The notes: a model not told the origin generated them from the sequence alone. Positions 18,107 to 26,271 are shown, numbered from the stretch's first letter. The stretch: DNA of 64,000 bases from Verrucomicrobiia bacterium (GCA_035946615.1 DASYZB010000009.1:1-64000), one strand, 5' to 3'. Program-made: numbers and translations.

Positions 18107-19128
18107 TGCTGCTGGCATTCGAGACTTCCTGCGATGAGACCAGCGCGGCGCTCATCCAGGGAGGACGTGTGCTGGCTAACATGGTCTCATCCCAAGTCGG
18201 CCTGCACGCCGAATATGGCGGGGTCGTGCCGGAGTTGGCAGCGCGCGAGCATCTGCGCAACCTCCTTCCCCTCTCCGCCGCAGTGCTGAAGCAGGCCGGT
18301 GCCGGGCCTGAACAGTTGGATGCAGTCGCCGCGACGCAAGGCCCGGGTCTTCCCAGCGCTCTGTTAGTGGGCTTGAAAGCGGCCCAGGCCCTCGCATTTT
18401 CTTTACGCCGTCCATTCCTGGGCGTTCATCATCACGAGGCTCACCTCTATTCCCCCTGGCTGCAAGGCACCCCGCCCGTCGCGCGCTTTGAAGAACTCGA
18501 GCCCAATGTGTCGCTCGTTGTGAGCGGAGGCCACACCTTGCTGGTGCAGGTCTGCGGTGAATTGGACCATCGCCTGCTGGGCTCGACGGTCGATGACGCC
18601 GCCGGTGAGTGCTTCGATAAAACTGGCAAGCTGATGGGTTTGGCCTACCCGGCGGGGCCGGAAATTGACCGGCTGGCTGAGAAGGGAAACCCGAAGGCCT
18701 TTGAGTTTCCGCGTCCGATGATTCATGAAAGCAACGATGATTTCAGCTTTAGTGGTTTGAAAACCTCGGTTCGATATTTCTTGCGCGATAATCCCGGCCT
18801 GCTGCGCGAAGACCAAGGATTGCGGGACCTGTGCGCCAGCGTGCAGAAGGCGATTGTGGATGTATTGGTGAGCAAGACGATGCGCGCTGCCAGACGGTTA
18901 GGCGTCAGATGGATCACCGCCTCCGGGGGGGTGACGTGCAACCGTGCATTGCGCCAGGAGCTGACCGCCGCTTGCGAGCGCGAAGGTTTTAAGCTCCTCC
19001 TGGCTCAACGCGCGCTGTGCACCGATAACGCCGCGATGATTGGGGTATTGGCTGAACGACGCCTATTGCGCCAACCGGCTGGCACGTCGTTGGACCAAGA
19101 CATTCGTCCCAACTGGGGAATTGACTGA
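18106..19128 (+). CDS. tsaD: tRNA N6-adenosine threonylcarbamoyltransferase
   Basis: 340 residues, full length. It transfers threonylcarbamoyl from TC-AMP to A37 of ANN-decoding tRNAs, as part of the TsaB/TsaD/TsaE set. The metal site HHHEAH (VHHHEAHLYSPWL) and the N-terminal FETSCDETSAALI, GGVVPELAAREH, VATQGPG-like text and VSGGHTLLVQV are all present, as is the late ASGGVTCNRALR. It overlaps the upstream protease gene by one base. tsaB and tsaE are not in the window. Confidence 0.96.
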   Translation: MLLAFETSCDETSAALIQGGRVLANMVSSQVGLHAEYGGVVPELAAREHLRNLLPLSAAVLKQAGAGPEQLDAVAATQGPGLPSALLVGLKAAQALAFSLRRPFLGVHHHEAHLYSPWLQGTPPVARFEELEPNVSLVVSGGHTLLVQVCGELDHRLLGSTVDDAAGECFDKTGKLMGLAYPAGPEIDRLAEKGNPKAFEFPRPMIHESNDDFSFSGLKTSVRYFLRDNPGLLREDQGLRDLCASVQKAIVDVLVSKTMRAARRLGVRWITASGGVTCNRALRQELTAACEREGFKLLLAQRALCTDNAAMIGVLAERRLLRQPAGTSLDQDIRPNWGID

Positions 19129-19129
19129 G

Positions 19130-19156
19130 CGCCTAAGCGGGCTGCGCTTTCAGGCG
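19130..19156. terminator. Hairpin between convergent tsaD and receiver gene
   Basis: CGCCTAAGCG (19130-19139) faces CGCTT-TC-AGGCG (19145-19156) around a GGCTG loop, giving a 10-pair stem with one small bulge. It sits just after the tsaD stop and overlaps the end of the opposing gene. It has no U tract on either side, so it would be an imperfect or Rho-assisted bidirectional terminator. Confidence 0.45.
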
Positions 19157-19593
19157 TGAGAAGCTACTGGATTGGGATGGCCCAGGTAAGCCGTCGTGAA
19201 ATTGCGGTCAGTGATCCTCTGGGTTCGAACCGATTCGGGTTCGGCAAGCAACTCCCCAATGGTTTGCAACAGTAATTGCAAATCCAGGGGCTTTTCCATC
19301 AACGCATCAATCCCGCGCTCGACGGCATTTCCATATTGGTTGGGCCAAGCGGTGATGGCAACTAACGGGACCAGGCTATTGAAGCGGCTGATTTGCTCGA
19401 ATGCCTCCCAGCCGTGGTGGTCCGGGCTCCTCAAATCCAGCAACACCAGGTCTGGTTCAGCGGCGCGGAATTTGGAAACCGCTTCGCTCCCTCCGCCGGA
19501 GCGCAGGGTCATGTAACCGGCCACTTCCAGCACGCGCCCAATCATCTGGCGCACCGAAGGGTCGTCGTCCCCTATCAGAATCTTCTTTTTCAT
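19150..19593 (-). CDS. Stand-alone response regulator receiver protein
   Basis: 147 residues from the ATG at 19591-19593, which gives the canonical receiver start MKKKILIGDDDPSVRQMI. Acidic residues D9-D11, phospho-acceptor D53 in VLLDLRSPDHHG, Thr/Ala in VAITAWPNQYG and Lys in LMEKPLD complete the site. There is no output domain; about 25 residues follow the receiver fold. The same frame is open for 63 more codons upstream, but that text forms strong hairpins and has no receiver homology, so I treat it as a leader. No partner kinase is adjacent. Confidence 0.88.
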   Translation of the reverse strand: MKKKILIGDDDPSVRQMIGRVLEVAGYMTLRSGGGSEAVSKFRAAEPDLVLLDLRSPDHHGWEAFEQISRFNSLVPLVAITAWPNQYGNAVERGIDALMEKPLDLQLLLQTIGELLAEPESVRTQRITDRNFTTAYLGHPNPVASHA

Positions 19594-19830
19594 CGCAAAA
19601 AAAACCCCTGTGGCCGGTCGCGGGCGTGAGCCGAGCCACAGGGAGCGGTGGGTCGCCGCTAAATTCTTTTCTCCTACGGCAGCCGAACATCTCGGACTGA
19701 CTGACCTGAGTTCCTTCCGCAGGTTCGGGTTCTCGGTCTGCGCTCGAAGAACCCGGCAACCTCTTAGCCTAAACCATGCCAAAGTTTCTTACCTTCTTTT
19801 TTGCGGCTTTTCGCCTCTTTTCCTGTGATT
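19594..19830 (-). promoter_or_regulatory. Structured 5' leader with terminator-like hairpin (attenuator or riboswitch candidate)
   Basis: Read on the gene strand, the leader contains four stems in a row: GGGTTCT/AGAACCC, CCTG/CAGG around CGGAAGGAACT, CAG-CCGA/TCGG-CTG, and finally CCCTGTGGC/GCCACAGGG followed by eight U residues, ending only three bases before the ATG of the receiver gene. The last stem has every feature of an intrinsic terminator but lies at the start codon, where it could stop transcription or hide the ribosome site (AGGGG is in its 3' arm). A further GGC-GAAAA-GCC hairpin lies upstream, near 19803-19813. I could not match it to a known riboswitch class. Confidence 0.6.
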
Positions 19831-20194
19831 CCAGCCCACAAACCCCCATCCATGCGATAAGTTTCTTTCCAGGTATGGTAACTCAGTTATCCGTCGAGCG
19901 CATCGAGCTGGTGTGGTGGTTGATAAGCGGCCCGGACCCCAGCTTCGTCCAGAAAATAATCAGGAGAAAAGGCCGAAATCATTTTGTCGATGGCTGAGGG
20001 CGTCAGTTGAATAACAAAAGCTAGATCGTGTGTGGTGCGTGGGACTGACCTCCTGAAATGCCATTCAGGGCAAAGTCACACACCGGTTTTCAAACGATAA
20101 GCCGAAAGTCAGCGTTCGCCTGTTCTCGCCCTGAATAAAACATTGTGCGCTGGGCTTAAGCCCTTTCGAAGGGACCCGGAGTGGCTTTTCTGCC
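19831..20194. other. Non-coding gap with one small hairpin
   Basis: No convincing gene. A plus-strand open frame at 19776-19997 has no ribosome site and no recognisable protein pattern. A hairpin CCTGAA-ATGCCA-TTCAGG lies at 20052-20069. The part nearest the leader (to about 19890) may hold the promoter of the receiver gene; no -35/-10 pair stood out. Confidence 0.4.
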
Positions 20195-20596
20195 TTAAGG
20201 CGTCAGTATCTCGATGTCCGGCGCCACATGGTGAAAATGGGAGGGGTTCCGTGTGACGATCTGGAATGCCCTTTTGCGGCGGGCAAAGCTCGCGTGCAAG
20301 GAATCGTAAATTCCCCCGCCCATTACCCCCCGGCTACGTGCCTCCCGAATCGATGCTTCGTAGTCCGCTAACGCCAATGGTTCGACCTCAATTGAAGTAC
20401 GAAGCCCCAGAGTCAAATCGGCTGCAGCCTCCGTCGGGACCTTGTAAAACCCCGTTAGAGTTGCGAAGGTTTCGGCCAACGCATGAGCATTCGAGAACGG
20501 CTGTTCCGAATCCTCCAGTGCCGAGAGGCAGGCCATATGTTCTGGATGCGACTCCAATACGGCTCCGACTATGATACCGGTATCAAGAAAGGTCAT
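20195..20596 (-). CDS. vapC: PIN domain toxin, VapC-like
   Basis: 133 residues. A PIN fold with the early acidic residue in MTFLDTGIIVGAVL, the central Glu in NAHALAETFATLTGF and the later Asp in GGIYDSLHASFAR; the C-terminal strand FQIVTRNPSHF matches the family. PIN toxins are Mg-dependent RNases that cut tRNA or rRNA. The ATG overlaps the antitoxin stop (bases 20593-20596), the classical antitoxin-first operon order. The window gives no proof of activity, but all expected acidic residues are present. Confidence 0.9.
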   Translation of the reverse strand: MTFLDTGIIVGAVLESHPEHMACLSALEDSEQPFSNAHALAETFATLTGFYKVPTEAAADLTLGLRTSIEVEPLALADYEASIREARSRGVMGGGIYDSLHASFARRKRAFQIVTRNPSHFHHVAPDIEILTP

Positions 20597-20841
20597 CGAG
20601 TGTAATGCCGTGATTGGTTAACCGCCTCCTCGATTGGTGTAGTGGGCACTGCACCGGTCCAAACCTTGAGCTTCCCGCGTCTAATAATGCGCCCGGGAGC
20701 ATTGTTCTCCATTTCCAACACGATCCGCCCCGGCGTTGCCGAAACGATAAGTTTCTGCCTTTGCGGGATTCCGGCTGCGCGCCGCAAGTCACGAGAAAGC
20801 ACGATCCGGTTGGATGCGTCGAGTTCAACGGTTGTTTTCAT
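20593..20841 (-). CDS. vapB: AbrB/MazE-type antitoxin, VapB-like
   Basis: 82 residues from the ATG at 20839-20841 (MKTTVELDASNRIVLSRDLR), chosen because the SpoVT/AbrB swapped-hairpin fold starts here. The N-terminal half (LRRAAGIPQRQKLIVSATPGRIVLE) is the DNA-binding beta domain. The basic tail (RRGKLKVWTG) would wrap the toxin. It likely represses its own promoter together with VapC, as is known for this type. It is the first gene of the pair and overlaps vapC by 4 bases. Confidence 0.88.
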   Translation of the reverse strand: MKTTVELDASNRIVLSRDLRRAAGIPQRQKLIVSATPGRIVLEMENNAPGRIIRRGKLKVWTGAVPTTPIEEAVNQSRHYTR

Positions 20842-20892
20842 GCCATTAGTATGGCGTTGTTGTGGCGTATTTGCAAGCTTCACGAGCGGTCC

Positions 20893-20956
20893 TCCTTCGC
20901 TAAAGCTTTGAAGGACACCATCCTTCGCCCTCTGCTGCGCTGCGGGCGAGCGAAGG
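20893..20956. repeat. Double-hairpin REP-like repeat
   Basis: TCCTTC (20893-20898) pairs with GAAGGA (20910-20915), and CCTTCGC (20922-20928) pairs with GCGAAGG (20950-20956). The two adjacent imperfect palindromes, with a G/C-rich second loop, look like a dispersed extragenic repeat. The parD remnant starts immediately after it. Confidence 0.6.
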
Positions 20957-21056
20957 GCTGAACGAACTCAACGACGAAAAGGGCATTCCGGGAGAGCTGG
21001 CCGAAGCGGAATTAAAAGCCATTAGCAAAGCATTTCGAGCTCGAAAGCCGAAATGA
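20957..21056 (+). pseudogene. Antitoxin C-terminal remnant (ParD-like)
   Basis: From 20961 the frame reads NELNDEKGIPGELAEAELKA and then a basic end (FRARKPK) to TGA at 21054-21056, which overlaps the toxin ATG (ATGA). The helical, charged text and coupling to a ParE-like start fit the C-terminal part of a ParD-type antitoxin. The N-terminal DNA-binding half is missing and replaced by a palindromic repeat. Confidence 0.4.
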
Positions 21057-21175
21057 GCCAATTCCTATTAGCGCCAGCCGCCAGGTCGGACATCTTCGAA
21101 ATTTGGAATTACTACGTCTCCGAGGTTGGCAACGCGGAATTGGAGTTTCAGAGTGCCGTCAGCCGCGGCGGCTGA
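21053..21175 (+). pseudogene. ParE-type toxin, truncated after ~31 residues
   Basis: The ATG at 21053 opens MSQFLLAPAARSDIFEIWNY and continues YVSEVGNAELE, the first helices of a RelE/ParE toxin (A-A-R-x-D-I-x-E-I-W-x-Y pattern). Homology then ends and the frame stops at 21175 inside a perfect palindrome (21158-21176). About two thirds of the toxin is gone, so it cannot be functional. Confidence 0.6.
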
Positions 21176-21176
21176 C
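21158..21176. repeat. Perfect 9-bp-arm palindrome at the parE break
   Basis: GTCAGCCGC and GCGGCTGAC face each other around a single central G. It lies exactly where the ParE-like reading ends and provides the stop codon of the remnant. Confidence 0.7.
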
Positions 21177-21201
21177 TCGGCATTGGGGCTACTAATTCGA
21201 G

Positions 21202-21519
21202 TTATGCCGCCTCGGGCAGATTGGCTAACTGGAGTGAGGCCGGGAATTCTCCCTGCTGCGCCGCCGAGATTTCATCGGCGGTCAATTCCCGGCTTAGGTG
21301 ATGCCGGAGGGCAGAAAGAAGCGCATTATCCTGGTGGCCCACGCCAAAGATTTGGTCGGCCAGCGCCTCCAGGTTCCTTTTGAGGACTTCGGTGCGGTGG
21401 AGCGCGAGGTGCAACGCGTGCGCGCGGCCGTCCGATTGGTCGTGGCCGGATATGGCTTGCCGGAGTGCGGCTGCCTCAGCCAAATTGAGCCCCCCCATGA
21501 ACCCGGAAAGCCTCAACAT
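21202..21519 (-). CDS. Hypothetical protein (doubtful)
   Basis: A minus-strand frame from the ATG at 21517-21519 encodes about 105 residues with protein-like composition (LKRNLEALADQIFGVGHQDN, then ALLSALRHHLSRELTADEIS), mostly helical. A weak AGAG lies about 9 bases upstream. I recognise no family. It could be a small regulator or a chance frame; it lies head to head with gnd, within 70 bases. Confidence 0.35.
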   Translation of the reverse strand: MLRLSGFMGGLNLAEAAALRQAISGHDQSDGRAHALHLALHRTEVLKRNLEALADQIFGVGHQDNALLSALRHHLSRELTADEISAAQQGEFPASLQLANLPEAA

Positions 21520-21586
21520 GGCGATTTCTCTGGCGGATGAGCCCCGTTTTTGTATGGTGCCGCCTTTGATAGGAAAGGACTGATTT

Positions 21587-23041
21587 ATGGAACCAAGAGC
21601 TGATATCGCCCTTATCGGGCTGGCCGTCATGGGCCAGAACCTCATCTTAAACATGAACGACCACGGCTTCACCGTCGCGGCCTTTAACCGGACGGTGTCG
21701 AAGGTTGATGATTTCCTGAACAAGGAAGCCAAAGGCACTCAGGTGATCGGAGCCCATTCGCTCGAAGAGATGGTTGGTCTTCTCAAGAAACCGCGCCGCG
21801 TGATGTTGATGGTCAAAGCCGGAAAACCTGTGGACGAGTTTATCGAGCAACTATTGCCGCTGCTTGAAGCGGGCGACATCATCATTGACGGCGGCAATTC
21901 GCTATTCGAAGACACCATTCGCCGGGCGCAGCACGTCGAATCCAAGGGCCTGCTGTACGTCGGCACGGGAGTTTCTGGCGGCGAAGAGGGGGCGAGGCAT
22001 GGTCCGAGCATCATGCCGGGCGGTTCGCCGACGGCCTGGCCGCATGTGAAGGACATTTTTCAGAAGATAGCTGCAAAAGTGGATGATGGCGCGCCCTGCT
22101 GCGATTGGGTGGGAGAAAACGGTGCAGGCCATTACGTCAAAATGGTGCATAACGGCATCGAATACGGCGACATGCAGCTCATCTGCGAGGCCTACAACCT
22201 GATGAAAATGGGCCTGGGCCTGAGCGCACCGGAAATGCATGACGTCTTTGCCCAGTGGCAGCAAGGCGAACTCAACTCGTACCTCATCGAAATCACCCGC
22301 GACATCCTTGCCTTCAAGGACAGCGACGGCCAGCCGCTGGTAGATAAAATCCTCGATACGGCCGGGCAGAAAGGCACGGGCAAATGGACGGTGATTTCAT
22401 CGCAGGACCTGGCCACGCCCATTACGTTGATTGCCGAGGCGGTCTATGCGCGGATGTTATCGGCCCTGAAAGAGGAGCGCGTGATTGCAGCCAAAAAGCT
22501 GCGCGGCCCCAAGCCGGCCATCAAAGGCGAGCGCGCCCGGATTATTGAGGAAATCCGCCAGGCGCTCTATGCTTCGAAGATCATCTCCTACGCGCAGGGC
22601 TACATGCTGATGCGAGCGGCGGCCCAGCAGTATCATTGGAAACTCAACTACGGCGGCGTGGCCCTGATGTGGCGCGGGGGTTGCATTATTCGCAGCGTGT
22701 TTCTGGGCAAGATTAAAGAGGCCTTTGACAAACATCCAAAATTGACCAACCTGATGCTCGACCCGTTCTTTCGCAAAGCCCTCAATGGCTCCCACCGCGC
22801 CTGGCGCAATGCCGTGGCGGCTGCGGTCAAGAAGGGCATCCCCGTGCCGGCTTTCAGCACCGCCTTGTCTTTCTATGACGGTTATCGAAGCGAACGATTG
22901 CCGGCAAACCTGCTTCAGGCCCAGCGCGATTATTTCGGCGCCCACACTTACGAGCGTCTCGATCAACCGCGCGGCCAGTTCTTCCATAGCAACTGGACCG
23001 GACACGGAGGGGCCGTGTCGTCGGGAAGCTATACGGCTTAG
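21587..23041 (+). CDS. gnd: 6-phosphogluconate dehydrogenase, decarboxylating
   Basis: 484 residues, full length. It oxidises 6-phosphogluconate to ribulose 5-phosphate with CO2 release in the oxidative pentose phosphate pathway. The NADP fold GLAVMGQNLILNMNDHGF comes first, then IIIDGGNS, GTGVSGGEEGARHGPSIMPGG, the active-site Lys/His region GAGHYVKMVHNGIEYGDMQLI and DTAGQKGTGKWTVISS. The ending (RGQFFHSNWTGHGG) is the conserved substrate-binding tail. AGGAAAGGA lies about 10 bases before the ATG. No glucose-6-phosphate dehydrogenase gene is nearby. Confidence 0.97.
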   Translation: MEPRADIALIGLAVMGQNLILNMNDHGFTVAAFNRTVSKVDDFLNKEAKGTQVIGAHSLEEMVGLLKKPRRVMLMVKAGKPVDEFIEQLLPLLEAGDIIIDGGNSLFEDTIRRAQHVESKGLLYVGTGVSGGEEGARHGPSIMPGGSPTAWPHVKDIFQKIAAKVDDGAPCCDWVGENGAGHYVKMVHNGIEYGDMQLICEAYNLMKMGLGLSAPEMHDVFAQWQQGELNSYLIEITRDILAFKDSDGQPLVDKILDTAGQKGTGKWTVISSQDLATPITLIAEAVYARMLSALKEERVIAAKKLRGPKPAIKGERARIIEEIRQALYASKIISYAQGYMLMRAAAQQYHWKLNYGGVALMWRGGCIIRSVFLGKIKEAFDKHPKLTNLMLDPFFRKALNGSHRAWRNAVAAAVKKGIPVPAFSTALSFYDGYRSERLPANLLQAQRDYFGAHTYERLDQPRGQFFHSNWTGHGGAVSSGSYTA

Positions 23042-23093
23042 ACCGTGACACGTTTGAGCCGGTTCCGGCGAGTTGTACGTGCCGTCGAAAGCT

Positions 23094-24680
23094 ATGGTCG
23101 GCAAAACCGAGTTCATTCTAATCTGTCTGGTCGCCGTTGGGTTACTGGCACTGGCGGCGCGAAAAATCCGGGTACCTTACCCGATACTGCTCACGGTGGG
23201 CGGTCTGGTGCTTGCTCTGATTCCGGGTGTTCCGGTGATACGCCTGGACCCCAGGTTGGTTTTCGACTTGTTTCTTCCGCCCCTGCTCTATCCGGCAGCC
23301 GTCTATACAACTTGGCGGGATTTCCGCGCCAACTTGCGCCCCATTCTGTTCCTGGCCATAGGATTGGTCCTGGCCACTATGACGGCCACGGCTTACTTGT
23401 TCCATTCTCTGACTGGTTTGCCCCTGGCGGCCGGTTTTGTCTTCGGCGCTATCATTTCTCCACCCGATGCCGTGGCGGCTCTGTCGGTGACGCAGCACTT
23501 GCGGGTGCCGCGCAGGATTGTTGTTATCCTGGAGGGTGAAAGCCTGGTCAATGACGCCACTTCGTTTATCTCGTTTCGGTTCGCGGTGGCGGCGGTGATG
23601 ACGGGGAGCTTCTCGCTGGCCGAGGCAACCACGCGATTTTTGATTGCGGCGGCAGGAGGCATCTGCGTGGGTTTGGCCACGGGCTGGCTGGCCACTCAGG
23701 TCCAACGGCGTTTGGATGATCCGCCCGTCCAAACGATGTTCTCCCTGTTGACACCTTATGTGGCCTATTTCGCCGGTGAACGGCTGCATGTTAGCGGAAT
23801 CCTGGCCGTGGTCATCGCCGGGATGGTCTATGGCTGGCACGCGCCCCGGGTGCTGCGGGGGCGGATGCGGCTGCAGGCCTTGCCGGTTTGGGAAACGGTT
23901 GTGTTCATTCTGAACGGAGTGCTGTTCATGCTCATCGGCCTGGAGTTGCCGGTGGTGGTTCGTTCTCTTCCTGCCCATTCGATGAGCCAATCGGCAAAGC
24001 TGGCCGTGCTCGTCCTGGCGGGGATAGTCCTGGTTCGCTTTGTCTGGATGTTTGGCTCGAGCTATGTATCTCGCCTGGTGAGCCGGACATTTCGGAAAGA
24101 AGCGGCTGCTCCCTGGCAGCACGCGGTCTTGATCGCCTGGACGGGCATGCGAGGGGCTGATTCGCTTGCCGGAGCGCTGGCCATTCCTTTCGCGCTGCCC
24201 AATGGCCAGCCGTTCCCCGGACGCAACCTCATCCTGTTGCTGACGTTCTGCGTCATCTTTGGAACGCTGGTGCTGCAAGGGCCAATGCTCTCGCCCCTGG
24301 TTCGCTGGTTAAAGGTGGTTGATGATCGGGTGTCGGAACGAGAGGAGAAGACTGCGCGACTCAAGGCCAATGAGGCAGCCTTGGCGCGTCTCGAAGAGAT
24401 GCGTTCGTCCAACCGCATCAGGCCCGAGACTGTTGAACGCCTTCGGGCTGAGTATGAGGACCGTATTCGCCAATTGCACAATGAGGTGCCGCATGAAGAA
24501 GGGGGCCCGCGCTTGTTCTCAGCGGATTTTGAGGAGTTAGCCCGGGGCGCTTTGGAGACGGAACGCCAGACGGTTATCCAACTGCGAAACGAGGAGAAAC
24601 TCGATAACAAGGCCTTCAGGCGAATCCAGCGGGATATTGATCTGGCCGAAGCTCGGTTGCAGCAGCGCCGTCTCGGTTGA
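23094..24680 (+). CDS. Na+/H+ antiporter, CPA1 (NhaP/NHE) type
   Basis: About 528 residues from the ATG at 23094. Roughly twelve membrane segments begin with FILICLVAVGLLALAARKI. The ion-site motif is GAIISPPDAVAALSV (the paired acidic/Asp-Pro region of CPA1 exchangers), followed by ILEGESLVNDATSFISFRFA, which is typical of NhaP. A cytoplasmic C-terminal coiled region (about residues 415-528, rich in E, R and A) may regulate activity. It lies 52 bases after gnd on the same strand. It would control pH and sodium at the inner membrane. Confidence 0.93.
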   Translation: MVGKTEFILICLVAVGLLALAARKIRVPYPILLTVGGLVLALIPGVPVIRLDPRLVFDLFLPPLLYPAAVYTTWRDFRANLRPILFLAIGLVLATMTATAYLFHSLTGLPLAAGFVFGAIISPPDAVAALSVTQHLRVPRRIVVILEGESLVNDATSFISFRFAVAAVMTGSFSLAEATTRFLIAAAGGICVGLATGWLATQVQRRLDDPPVQTMFSLLTPYVAYFAGERLHVSGILAVVIAGMVYGWHAPRVLRGRMRLQALPVWETVVFILNGVLFMLIGLELPVVVRSLPAHSMSQSAKLAVLVLAGIVLVRFVWMFGSSYVSRLVSRTFRKEAAAPWQHAVLIAWTGMRGADSLAGALAIPFALPNGQPFPGRNLILLLTFCVIFGTLVLQGPMLSPLVRWLKVVDDRVSEREEKTARLKANEAALARLEEMRSSNRIRPETVERLRAEYEDRIRQLHNEVPHEEGGPRLFSADFEELARGALETERQTVIQLRNEEKLDNKAFRRIQRDIDLAEARLQQRRLG

Positions 24681-24711
24681 CTTTCGTGCCGAGCAAGGCA
24701 ATGGTTCGGGC

Positions 24712-25773
24712 ATGATCTCACTCATTGTTTTACTGCTGACTCCAAATCGTTGCATGGGTTCCTTTGTCGCGTTATGCATTCTCACATTCTCGGCAATGGC
24801 CTCGATGATGTTCGCCACCCAAGCGACCGCCGCCGAAAGCCAGGGCCTGGTCCTGGTTTGCAATAAGGGCGACCGCGCGCTCGGCATTATTGATCCGGTT
24901 GCCGGAACCCAAATCGCCGCCGTCCCTGAAGATGGCGTCACCGGCCACGAAGTGGCGGCTTCGCCCGATGGCAAGCGGGCCTTTGTCCCCATTTACGGCA
25001 ACTCGGGCGTCGGCGGTGCTGGGACTGATGGACGCTTGATGCGCGTCATCGATCTCACGTCACGGCAGATCGTTGGCACGGTGGATTTCGGCAAAGGCGT
25101 CCGCCCCCACTGCGTCATGGTCGGCACCAAAGACGGCCTGCTGTACATCACAACGGAGTTGGAAAACGCTATAACCGTTGTGGACCCGAATTCGCTGAAA
25201 ATCCTCAGGAGCATTCCGACCGGCCAACCCGAGTCGCACATGCTGGCAATTACCAGCGATGGCCGGCGGGGTTATACAGCCAATGTTGGCCCCGGCACGG
25301 TCTCGGCCCTGGACCTGCAGGAGGGCAAGGTCCTGGCTGTGATTCCCGTCTCCCCTCACACCCAGCGTATCTCGCTCTCGGTGGACGACCGCTGGGCATT
25401 TACCTCGGACACAACCAAACCGCAACTGGCTGTCATCGATACCGCCTCCAACCAGGTCAGCAAATGGGTCCCTCTGCCCGGCACCGGTTACGGCAGCGCC
25501 CCGACCCCCGATGGGCGCTGGTTGCTGGTGGCTGTGCCCAGAGAACACCAGGTCGCGGTCGTCGATCTCAACACCATGAAGGTCGTGCGTTCGTTTGATG
25601 TGCCGCGTGCCCCGCAGGAAGTGCTGATGCGTCCCGATGGGGCCGTGGCATTTGTTTCATGCGACGCCAGTCGCCAGGTAGCCGTGCTCGACCTCAAAAA
25701 CTGGAAAGTGGACAAGCTAATCGATGCCGGGCGCGGCGCGGACGGACTGGCCTGGGCGCCCAAGTCAGAGTGA
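24712..25773 (+). CDS. Secreted YVTN-type beta-propeller protein
   Basis: About 353 residues from the ATG at 24712; the Met at 24754 is an alternative that leaves a cleaner signal (FVALCILTFSAMASMMFATQATA). Repeated blades of the type PDGKRAFVPIYGN, RVIDLTSRQIVGTVDFG, ITVVDPNSLKILRSIPTG and VAVVDLNTMKVVRSFDVP mark a seven-blade YVTN/40-residue propeller. No catalytic site is visible; such proteins usually bind partners or polysaccharide in the periplasm or at the cell surface. It overlaps nothing and follows the antiporter by 31 bases. Confidence 0.85.
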   Translation: MISLIVLLLTPNRCMGSFVALCILTFSAMASMMFATQATAAESQGLVLVCNKGDRALGIIDPVAGTQIAAVPEDGVTGHEVAASPDGKRAFVPIYGNSGVGGAGTDGRLMRVIDLTSRQIVGTVDFGKGVRPHCVMVGTKDGLLYITTELENAITVVDPNSLKILRSIPTGQPESHMLAITSDGRRGYTANVGPGTVSALDLQEGKVLAVIPVSPHTQRISLSVDDRWAFTSDTTKPQLAVIDTASNQVSKWVPLPGTGYGSAPTPDGRWLLVAVPREHQVAVVDLNTMKVVRSFDVPRAPQEVLMRPDGAVAFVSCDASRQVAVLDLKNWKVDKLIDAGRGADGLAWAPKSE

Positions 25774-26271
25774 GACCGTGCGAAGGTTGTGTGGGCGGAA
25801 ATGCGAAGCGCCGGAGCGCTTCCGTGGGCCGAGGCCCTTAGCATTGCCCACATCTGTCAGGCGTAGTTTTCAATTGGTCTCATGCAAAGTCGGAGACACG
25901 GCGACGGCGGGGACGGGGTCCAAGACTCGGCCTAGGCGCCAGAGCGGAGTCCCCAGGTCAAAGGCCTCGTTTATACCAGCCCAGGGCCAGCGCCGTGGGA
26001 AAAGAGGCCAAGACTGCATTCGCAGGCCAACGGTTTGCTTCATAGAATCCTCTATAAGGCAGGCCGTTGGCCTGCAAACCATCACTCACCCCATTTCCCA
26101 GGGCGTCGCCCGGGCGTTTGTCCTGGGACTGGTATGAGGGAGACGCCGTTGGCGTCGGCGCCTCAGCCACCCGCGCGCAGCAACCGATCGGCGTCAGATT
26201 GAACGCTTTAGAGTCAGTTTTGTTGAATCCCTTCGCACGCCCGAAAGAGGGAATTTGTCTTTGCAGATCCC
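25774..26271. repeat. Intergenic palindromic repeat element (core 25974-26134)
   Basis: The outer arms are TACCAGCCCAGGGC (25974-25987) and CCTGGGACTGGTA (26122-26134), inverted with a one-base difference in length. The inner arms are GCAGGCCAACGG (26022-26033) and CCGTTGGCCTGC (26063-26074), a perfect 12-base inverted pair. The left end extends to 25957 and matches 16649-16678. The element fills most of this 498-base gap between two converging genes. No coding frame with protein-like content was found. Confidence 0.7.

Noticed and set aside
19594-19782. N-terminal extension of 63 residues on the receiver protein
   Set aside because: The receiver fold starts at the ATG at 19593; the extension has no homology and overlaps strong RNA hairpins, so I treat it as a leader.
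19700-19860. c-di-GMP-I or SAM riboswitch in the receiver leader
   Set aside because: Short stretches look similar (GGTTGCCGGG; AACCCGGCAACC on the other strand) but the order of conserved elements does not fit either class.
19776-19997. 73-codon plus-strand frame before VapBC
   Set aside because: No ribosome site, odd composition, and it overlaps the receiver leader.
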